Below, in pieces: positions 56,601 to 64,000 of a DNA stretch of 64,000 nt. Both the position numbers and the translations under genes were made by a program. Source of the DNA: Rhodeus uyekii (Eukaryota > Chordata > Actinopteri > Cypriniformes > Acheilognathidae); assembly GCA_037043235.1 (NCBI GenBank), contig JAWRVZ010000112.1, forward strand, positions 2,163,501 to 2,227,500. Direction: 5' to 3'. The notes beneath the pieces were generated by a model. That model saw nothing but the letters and a program-made list of their open reading frames with translations. It was not told the origin of the DNA and made no database searches. Position 1 is the first letter of the stretch; each line of letters begins with the position of its first letter.

Positions 56601-57692
56601 AGAACCCATTGGAATTAGTATCCTTGTGAATGTATTCAGAAAGCTTAAGCATGTTCAACAAATCTCCTATCGCAATTTGTAACTGTTTTGTCTAATTCAT
56701 ATTAATTTATAGAATCTCATTCATACATTTTTGCACAATATGCTTATGCCCCAGTGATGGTAGATGTGGACCCTCATTGGTTACTCTGTACATTCCTGTA
56801 CAAATCACATTGTATGAATTCATATGAAATTTCTATCATGTAAAAAGACAAGTTTCCTCACGGTTCAGGTTGACAGTGTACACAAGCCCTTTTAATGAGT
56901 TGATTATGGCTCACCAATTACCACAGATCCTATTGCAAAGCCTTCATCTCTCAGCATCTAGCAAACCAGTAGGCGGGCTTGGTACACAAAGTAGCACATT
57001 AATGAATTATCTGAATGGCAAGGATGTTTCTCTATTTATAGACTAAAATACTGTAATAGCGTAATGTTATTTGGAGAGAAAACTACATGATTTAGTTTCT
57101 TCTGCCCTTAACTAGCTGCTCTACATTGGGCATACTTATCTCCAGTGGGATGATTTTTGCATCTTTTTTAATTCATTTTTTTATGAAGGTTTCATTACAG
57201 CTGAAAATGTCTTAGGGGTTATGGGAATAATAAGAAAGGGATCATGATGCTGTGTCGAATTTATGCAATGGCAAGGATGAAATTGTCCTTTGAAGTAGTC
57301 AGGTGGTGATTAGTGAGTACCGAATTTCGTATTCAGATGAACATAAGTCCTCATGTTCTAATTGTATGAGGGAAGGTGCCCAGGTGTATTTGCAGTACAT
57401 CCGTAACCCTCGATTGTATTAGATTCATCTTAAGATGCTCCTGTTCTACCATGTATGCCTCATCATATCCTTTCCACAGCTTTTTTTTTGGTTGGCGATT
57501 AGCTCATGCTCCTGATATAGTCTCTTAAAAAATGAGGTCTGGGTAAGGACATTAATTTTAGCTGCTCCCTTCACAAACAAACAACCAGAAAATGGTTGAC
57601 TGTGGTGATGTGTTTGTGTTCAGATCCCAGACTGCAATGCAACCGCTCATTCAGTGAATTTACTATTGCCTTCGGAATGTATAGAAACATTT
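53601..57692. other. large intergenic interval without a gene
   Basis: About 54110-54430 is less AT-biased and contains GACTTTAACTACGTTGACTT-like phrases, possibly from an LTR, but no ends were found. About 56280-56560 and 56880-57050 look unique and moderately complex and might be conserved regulatory DNA. The remainder is AT-rich. Confidence 0.45.
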
Positions 57693-57877
57693 GGTCACAC
57701 TTTGAAATTAAAGTCAAATTCTCAATATTCACTAGAACGGCATGTAGATTATGGTCATGCAGAACAAGACTTTAATATATTAATATATATTAATAAATAG
57801 CCAAATGTCCTAGTAATATGTATGCTAATAAGCAAACAGTGAATAGTGAGAATTAGACCCTTAACTAAAGTGTTATC
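57693..57877. mobile_element. 185-bp fold-back MITE
   Basis: The left GGTCACACTTTGAAATTAAA followed by CAAATTCTCAATATTCACTA is mirrored by the right AGTGAATAGTGAGAATTAG followed by ACCCTTAACTAAAGTGTTATC. The arms of about 45 bp surround a short AT-rich middle with AATATATTAATATATATTAA. It resembles an abundant fish repeat ending in AAAGTGTTACC. Confidence 0.65.
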
Positions 57878-58339
57878 AAACATTCGATGTCATGCATTTC
57901 ACAATCGCAGAGAAGAATTGGGCCTTTACTTGACTAAGATGACAATTTAATTTCCTATTATCTGACAGCTCTACACAATGGCCAAGGATTTGAATGATCA
58001 TGAGCACTGTGAAATTGTGAAAAATGGTCCAGTCCAACTAACCAATGCAGTGTTTCCACAAAATATCAAAAAAGCTCCTTGATGATTCACAAAAGACAAT
58101 TATACGATTGTATTGAAAAATGATAGACAATTAAAGGATTGTGGCTTGTAAACTAAGCACAGATGTTGTATTCTGGTTTGTGTCTACATTGTTCGGTAAA
58201 TGTGAAAATGCTCTCAGCAAAGGTGAATTTGCACATGGAAAAATTTAGCCAGTAAAGAACAAGGGTATTCAAAGGCACATGCTGATAATATGGAAAGTTG
58301 ACATTCTTTAGAAAAAGATTTCTAACTAAAACGACTATT
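57878..58339. other. non-coding interval
   Basis: Nothing recognised. Confidence 0.45.
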
Positions 58340-59420
58340 GATCATGTCCATAAAGTTTTAATGCTTGAGGTGCAACATTGGAAATGTGTTGCAAGAAGAG
58401 TGATTGCATCATCTGCCATCTATCACAATTAGGCTTTGAGGGGACACATAAATGTTTTATTTGACTTGCACAATGGCGATTATTTAACACAGGTGGAGTT
58501 GATGGCATAATTCCATCCCATTCTAAATTAACCAAAAAGGAGGATTCAATAAAAAGAGGCAAGGGTCCATACCTTAGCAGTACCACACAGAATGAGATCT
58601 TGACATTAATTGGAGACAAAATACTGCCGCCATCTAACAGCAACACAAAATAACTTTATGTTGATAATTGTGAATCTTCTTTTGGGACCTTCATTACTGA
58701 ACATTTTTGGAAAAACTTGATAAGCACAACTTAAAGATTTTAGATTGTCATGGCTAATCCTATGTGAATGGAAGCCATTTGATGGGCAGTAAACAGGGAG
58801 TTCAGACAAGAATCTTGCAGTTGAAAAACAAGACATGCTATTCAGCAGGCAATCTCTGAGCCCGGTCCTGGCAGATGCAGCCAAGTCATTTGTGGTATCA
58901 CTCTCCGTCTTTGATGCTCTGTAGAGATTGCATAATCATTTTAGCTCATCTGTGCAGCACTGGGCAGTACTGCAACAACATGTGAAGCATCTAACTATGA
59001 AATCCTTTTCAACAACAAGATGGGAGGGTCTAATTGACAGCTTGAAAGTGGTATGTTACCAGCTGCCAGAGACTGTAGAAGCCCTGTCTACTGTCCAGAT
59101 TTTTGCTGTGGAGAAAGACAATGTCCAAAGCAAACACCATTCAGAATGAGCTAATGACCTTGCATTTGTCCATTGTGTAGTTATCTGTACTACACAATGG
59201 ACAAACATATCTTGGATCATGTCAAACATGTGAGAACCCATGTGCTTCTCTAGAAACACTTGCAAAAGAAACTTTCAGGAAGTGCAAACATATTTGAATA
59301 ATTTTTGGGAAAGTGGAATTTCTGTCTATCAAATGGATGCAAGAGAGATAGCAGAAGCTGTAAATATTAACGTTACACTGTCAGAGGTCACAGAAATCCT
59401 GCATTCATTCAGATATTGAC
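58340..59420 (+). pseudogene. hAT-superfamily transposase relic (zinc-finger MYM/TTF-like host annotation)
   Basis: Plus-strand frames give NLALRGH-like text near 58430 (ALRGHINVLFDLHNGDYL), SLSVFDAL..LHNHFSSSVQHW, LTMKSFSTTRWEGLIDSLKV and CYQLPETVEAL (58890-59090), then WESGISVYQMDAREIAEA near 59310. An FFxSSxxRW...LSxTRWExR...ALK series is typical of the hAT transposases often annotated as ZMYM- or TTF-type proteins in fish. Stops and shifts are frequent. No terminal repeats or target duplication were found. Confidence 0.55.
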
Positions 59421-59470
59421 AAGCAGACACAATACAATCAAGAAGCAGTGTCAAGGTAATAATTGTTTCT

Positions 59471-59482
59471 GTGTGTGTGTGT

Positions 59483-59517
<35 letters not shown>
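59471..59517. repeat. (GT)n microsatellite
   Basis: GT units interrupted once by CTTTTT. It accounts for the Cys/Val-rich frame over it. Confidence 0.9.
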
Positions 59518-59518
<1 letters not shown>

Positions 59519-60015
59519 ATAGTAGTCAAGTCTTAATCAACATTGTGTTGTTTGGCGATGAAGAAAAAAAAAAAAGAGGTCACGCTCTTTCTTTTCAGTA
59601 CTTTGCCTGAGGTGATAAATAAGAGTGTTCAGTGCAATGGAAAAAATGGAAGAAGACATGGTAAAAGACAGAGGTGTCAACATCTCTGTAAAAGGCAGAG
59701 CGAGCTGAGAAAGAGCGAGAGAGTCGATAGGATACTGATAGACAGAAAGTGTGTGTGAATGAGAAAAGGATAGTTTACCTCTTGAAATGAAGAGAAATGT
59801 TGTGAGGCAGATGCCACTGAGTTATTTGAAACAAAATATCAAATATCTTTCAATATATTCAACATATTGTTAACATATGTTTATATTTAACATGACAACT
59901 TTTGGTGTCCACAAAGAGCATCATCTGTGTCCACATGTATCAGTGGCAGAGGTGTCTGTGAACTTGTCTCTGTATAAATAGAGCAAGACATGTCTCCAGG
60001 GAAGGCCACTGTGTC

Positions 60016-60019
<4 letters not shown>
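59518..60019. other. non-coding interval
   Basis: An A-run lies near 59563-59574. No gene. Confidence 0.5.

Positions 60020-60053
<34 letters not shown>
60020..60053. repeat. (CA)n microsatellite
   Basis: About 17 CA units. Confidence 0.95.
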
Positions 60054-60058
<5 letters not shown>

Positions 60059-60190
60059 GCTTTTTGACATGGTGAATATTTTAATGGATTTTTAATGGGG
60101 TTTTTTTTATACCGAGCTCATGATATATTCAATTCTCTAAACCTCAACTTAACCCTCAAAGGAATTTATTAAAAAATGTAAATTTTTTAT
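60054..60190. repeat. possible decayed relative of the 3262-3513 repeat
   Basis: It follows a CA array, as the other copy does, and holds TATATTCAATTCTCTAAACC and AACTTAACCCTCAAAGGAA, which line up loosely with that repeat's middle. The match is weak. Confidence 0.3.
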
Positions 60191-60358
60191 CAATTAATAA
60201 TTATTTGTTTTTTACACCAAAGGTGGCGTAATCACCTAAATTGTGGGTGCACAAAAACAGTAAAAAAATAAAAATAAAATGTAACCCAAACACAACAGTC
60301 AACAACTGAAGTTTTAGGGTTTGGAAAAAGAAAAAAAAACATTAGCTTAGGATATTTT

Positions 60359-60742
60359 TGTCAGGGTCCTGCCTTGACAGTTTTGTCTGTTTTGTGTTTC
60401 TTTAATGCCCTTAATTTCTATTCTTGCACTTCTCTTTTTTTGTCATCTCTTCTGTCAACCTCCTTGGTTGCTGACTCTTGGCCTGGCAGATAGTCTAGTG
60501 CTACATCTAGTCTCATCACCTCATGTCAAGCCTCTGTTTCTCTGAGCCGCTGCCTTTTCTCCTTCATTGCCCATCGTGTTGGTGCAGTCTCACTGACCAG
60601 CCAGTTCTCCTATTGTGTATTGCCCACCCCTATTGTTTGGACTTTATCCATGCCTCACTAATCTTTTGCTGTGTGTTTTATTATTAAGAAATGTCAACCC
60701 CTGCCATTCTGCATCTGGGTGATCCCTTTCAGAATTGTGACA
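60359..60742 (+). mobile_element. probable solo LTR
   Basis: 384 bp from TGTCAGGGTCCTG to GAATTGTGACA, ends TG...CA with an imperfect TGTCA/TGACA inverse. TTTT lies on both sides, too simple to be decisive. TTTATTATTAAGAAATGTCA and GGGTGATCCC near the end suit a gypsy LTR. Confidence 0.55.
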
Positions 60743-61017
60743 TTTTGGGCCCCACGATGCATAACCTGACACAAACATGTCAGAATATGCCAGCGTACAA
60801 TGAGTCGCACAGTATCTTTATAATGTGTTTTTAATAATGACCAAGTGCATTTATCACAGACCTGTTCTGACTCTTCATGTCTTTAGCACAATATTCTTAA
60901 ATAGAAAAAAAAGACACAGGTGGCTTTTATTTGAGATCCCATTAAAAAGCAGTTTGATGTCACACCCAGCTGTTGTTTCTTTTGATTCACATCAAGAGCT
61001 TCTTTCCAGTCTCCATT
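60743..61017. other. non-coding interval
   Basis: No gene or repeat recognised. Confidence 0.45.

Positions 61018-61071
<54 letters not shown>
61018..61071. repeat. (TTTC)n tetranucleotide array
   Basis: About 13 TTTC units. It accounts for the Phe/Leu/Ser-repeat frames over it. Confidence 0.95.
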
Positions 61072-61072
<1 letters not shown>

Positions 61073-61154
61073 CTTTTACATTTTTATGTATGTTAACATT
61101 TATTTTTAAATTCATACTTTATGATTCACATACAAATTATATATATATACAGTC

Positions 61155-61775
61155 TACAGGTGTCGCAGTTCTGTTATGTTTCTGTCTACTTCCTGTTTCC
61201 TCCCGTGATTCTCCCAATGTTTTTCCATCCACCTGTCTCGTAATCAATTACCCTGTTAGTCTTGTCACCTGTGTCTAATCATCCCCTTGTATATACAGAG
61301 AAGTTCACTTATCTCGAATCACGGTTAACTCGCCAATCCTATTATATTGACGTTTTTGAAGTGGAACCGCCAAGAAAGTATGCAATCTAGTACAGCATGA
61401 TGACCTCACAAATATGGTATGACTGTTTACGCTGTAAGCGAAATTGTGTTTGCAAGGTTGGAGAATATAATTAAAGGTTTGTATCGAGAATCGAAAGTGT
61501 TTTTTATTGTATACTGGTAAAACATATACAGTGTATGTACATTTTTATAGCATGCCGATCGCTTCATCAAATAAATCGCCACATTGGTTGTTGGTTATCT
61601 TAATGCTTTTTTGCTGTATATTCCCTTGCGTTTCCCTCTGTCTTCAACCGTCAGTGTCTATATTGTGTGTTTATCTCCCACTGAACTTTTTTCCGTTGGA
61701 CTTTTTGGACAGCTGTGCACAAGATGTGCCCTTTTGTTTTGTATCATGAAAGTGTTTGTTTTGAATTTTTCAAAT
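61155..61775 (+). mobile_element. decayed LTR-like sequence split by a small pogo-like element
   Basis: Text before 61295 (CACCTGTCTCGTAATCA, CTTGTCACCTGTGTCTAATC) and after 61617 (CCCTTGCGTTTCCCTCTGTC) reads like the two halves of a fish gypsy LTR. Its own ends were not found, so the outer limits are rough. Confidence 0.35.
61296..61616. mobile_element. 321-bp putative Tc1/mariner-pogo MITE
   Basis: Bounded by TA on both sides (61294-61295 and 61617-61618), starting CAGAGAAGTTCACTTATC and ending TTGCTG. CAG...CTG ends with TA duplication fit pogo-like elements, but the inverted repeat is weak beyond the first few bases. The text CACGGTTAACTCGCC is typical of such termini in memory. Confidence 0.4.
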
Positions 61776-62181
61776 TGACGTATGATTCAGTTTATTCCTT
61801 ATTCTGGTCTTCCTGATTATCTCTCCATCTCTCTTTCTGTCTCAAATACAAAACTGAATTAAGAATGTATTTTAAATCCTCAATGGAGATAGAAAATGAT
61901 GTAGAAGTTTATTTTAAAATTTAATGATAATAAAGTATTGTTAAAATGGAATAGATTTGAAAAGATTGTAATAAGAGTATATAATTTTCTTTTACAAACT
62001 ACACAAAACACATTTTTCACACTACACAATTATACGCACCGTTCAATTTGTTTGTTTCTTTCTTTTTGAAGTATTACTTAATTCAACAAGGGCACCAAGA
62101 GTGACATTTAATGCTTTTCTTTTGATCTTTCTATTATTCAGAAAATGCAGAAAACATTAAAATTGATGGAAATAATAAATG
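61776..62181. other. non-coding interval
   Basis: Nothing recognised. Confidence 0.45.
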
Positions 62182-62183
62182 TA

Positions 62184-62549
62184 CAGACATGGCCAAAATT
62201 ATTGGCACTGCTGAATGTTTTCCAGAAAATCAAATATTGCTCACAGAAAAATATTGCATTGAGACATGTTTTCTACACACACGTTTATTCACAAAACATG
62301 AATAAAACAAAAAAAGGAGGGAAAATGCAAATGTCACAATTTCACACGAAACTCCAAAAATGGGCTGGACAAAATTATTTACAAAAATATTTAATTATTA
62401 ACAACTTGTATTATTAATTTTTTTTTTCTAATACACAGTAAGGTAATAAACGTGTACAGCAAAACATCTTATAATGCAGTACTTTTCTATGAGCAATACT
62501 TGATTTTCCGGAAAAGTTTCAGGGGTGCCAACAATTTTGGCCTTGGCTG
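62184..62549. mobile_element. 366-bp Tc1-family MITE with TA duplication
   Basis: The left CAGACATGGCCAAAATTATT followed by GGCAC and the right GTGCCAACAATTTTGGCC followed by TTGGCTG are inverted. TA lies on both sides (62182-62183 and 62550-62551). The CAGNCATGGCCAAAATT terminus is a known fish Tc1-like type. No transposase. Confidence 0.85.
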
Positions 62550-62551
62550 TA

Positions 62552-62803
62552 TCTTGAGTAGCAAATCAGCATATTAGAATTATTTCTGAAGGGTCATGTA
62601 ACACTCAAAACTGGAATAATAATGCTGAAAATTTAAAAAATAATAATGCTTGAATTTTGGAATAATATTTCACAAAATTAGCCCTAAGGATTTATAAGGT
62701 TATTAACTGATTTAAATTGTTGCAAATTTAATACTCTTTATTTAATAATACTTACTGCATTTTAATCCTGTCATTCTTTTTTTAAAACTGAAATCTTCAT
62801 AAT
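62552..62803. other. short AT-rich non-coding interval
   Basis: Nothing recognised. Confidence 0.45.
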
Positions 62804-62808
62804 GTAAG

Positions 62809-63083
62809 TGTCATAGCACAGTTCATCCAGGACTCTTACTTTGCTTTCTTTGTCATGGTCACTAATCTTCACAGGTGTTTGTCTTTTGTTAATCATTTAT
62901 TGTATATTTAATTCTCCTTCTAGAACCTTTCAGTTGCCAGTTGTTGTCCGTGTATACCTAAATGTTGGTTTGAAGCCTTTGTTTGTGTTTACCACATGTT
63001 TGTGTTTACGGCTGTTATGTCTCCTTGCATTCCTCTATTAAAGTTCTGTTGAATCATCTTCGTGCTTGCCTTAACCTGTGACA
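62809..63083 (+). mobile_element. solo LTR, target duplication GTAAG
   Basis: 275 bp from TGTCATAGCACAG to AACCTGTGACA, with GTAAG on both sides (62804-62808 and 63084-63088). A poly(A)-like ATTAAAG lies near 63040 and supports plus orientation. The 66-codon frame over it is incidental. Confidence 0.88.
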
Positions 63084-63088
63084 GTAAG

Positions 63089-64000
63089 CTATGGTCAATT
63101 TGATTCATATTCCAAATATTGATGTAAAAATTCCATATTTACTTTTCATATGAAAAATTGAATTATTGTGCGCTATTCATCAGCATATGGTTTTATGAAT
63201 AAAGAAAATGTTTGTCTGTGTGATCGTTCATCAATCTTCTATTACTTCTGAAAATGCTTTCTTTTTCAGCTATTATGGCTTGTACGTAAGAGCAACAGAG
63301 ACGTTTATCAAAGTAATAGAGGATGATCATACAGCAGTTCTCTATATTTAAAGGATGTCAAGACACATACAAAGTGCTAATTTCACACAAATACTGAAAT
63401 ATTCTCCCTCTGAGCATCTACAAGAGTGGCAGCAAATTGCTGACGGGTTTCCTCCTTTGAGGCTTTGATGCTGTGGAATATGAACTGAAGGCTGTTCGCT
63501 AACAAGATGTTTCATTGAGCTTCCTGAGTTTGAGACCTAAATAGAAAGACTGCTGCAAAGGTTACATGATTCCCCCTCTCTCACCTGCTCTCTTCCTCTT
63601 TCATCTCTCTCTCTCTTTCTCTAGATTAAGGTGCAAAACTTGAGCTTATTAAAACTATGGCAGTTTCCTGATTTATTTGCTGATTTTGTATGCAAAAGAA
63701 AGCAGCAACATGTTCGAATTCTGATGTCTTTGCATCCTTGATCGCAAACCACAGGTTGTCAGTGGACGATTGTTTAATTGCTGTTGGTAATGCAGTTGCT
63801 CCATTGAACATATTGTCTGCATTGAGAATGAACAAGGCAGTTGTTAAAATTAAATGGATTTTCCTAGTGCTTTTTTCTTTGGGTTTAAAAAAAAGTCAAG
63901 AGCGTATATGTCATTTATTTTTATGATTTATATCATTCAGAGTCATGTAATGGAGTAGAAGATGATGTTCTTCTGAGTGACCTATAAAAGAAGAAAAGAA
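63089..64000. other. non-coding interval to window end
   Basis: Contains a CT-rich tract near 63605-63622. No gene. The sequence near 63250-63560 looks unique. Confidence 0.45.

Overview
The window looks like teleost, most likely cyprinid, nuclear DNA. It is AT-rich, and its only cellular protein-coding gene I can support is an intact, apparently single-exon neuropeptide B/W receptor of the NPBWR2 type (minus strand, 4543-5562). Almost everything else is interspersed repeat: Ty3/gypsy LTR elements and solo LTRs, a DIRS relic, two LINE relics, Tc1-, pogo/Tigger-, hAT-, Harbinger-like and EnSpm-like DNA elements, and dinucleotide arrays. The species call rests on remembered repeat families and receptor similarity; no database was searched. 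I saw no rRNA, tRNA or CRISPR array.

Layout. 1-2760: decayed LINE ORF2 (+). 3.2-3.5 kb: (CA)n plus a linked repeat. 4.07-6.1 kb: npbwr2 with a TATA-like box and a full palindromic CRE upstream. 8.17-9.84 kb: a Tigger-like non-autonomous element containing a 944-bp fold-back element, one arm of which has grown a 21-bp tandem array. 9.85-10.96 kb: Tc1-like relic. 12.17-14.45 kb: a gypsy-type element whose 5' LTR holds a solo LTR of a second family; both insertions keep their target duplications. 16.85-18.53 kb: EnSpm-like repeat with a degenerate minisatellite. 19.06-19.81 kb: hAT element with a perfect 8-bp duplication. 22.67-23.69 kb: second Tc1-like relic, opposite orientation. 24.24-25.55 kb: a long solo LTR with twin hairpins. 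26.78-27.3 kb: LTR plus leader relic.

27,698-36,164 is the centrepiece: a complete 8,467-bp Ty3/gypsy retrotransposon with two LTRs of 1,143 bp that look identical, a 4-bp target duplication, an open gag (468 codons) and an open pol (PR-RT-RNase H-IN plus a C-terminal extension). Gag has the layout of vertebrate PNMA proteins (N-terminal PNMA-like domain, capsid domain, CCHC knuckle). Gag and pol overlap in the -1 frame, with a G GGA AAC slippery heptamer in the correct phase and a possible pseudoknot six bases downstream.

36-64 kb is a repeat graveyard over ordinary intergenic DNA: a long-TIR element with a nested solo LTR (37.85-38.88 kb), a DIRS relic in two pieces (39.78-41.57 and 44.03-44.78 kb) separated by an LTR-like block and a second Tigger-like copy, further solo LTRs with intact duplications (47.94-48.23 and 62.81-63.08 kb), a CpG-rich TIR element (48.72-49.29 kb), a Harbinger-like MITE (49.31-49.57 kb), an L2/CR1-type LINE relic (51.04-53.60 kb, minus), a hAT transposase relic (58.34-59.42 kb), and small MITEs. 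No operon-like cooperation is expected. The functional units are the receptor gene and the potentially mobile gypsy element.
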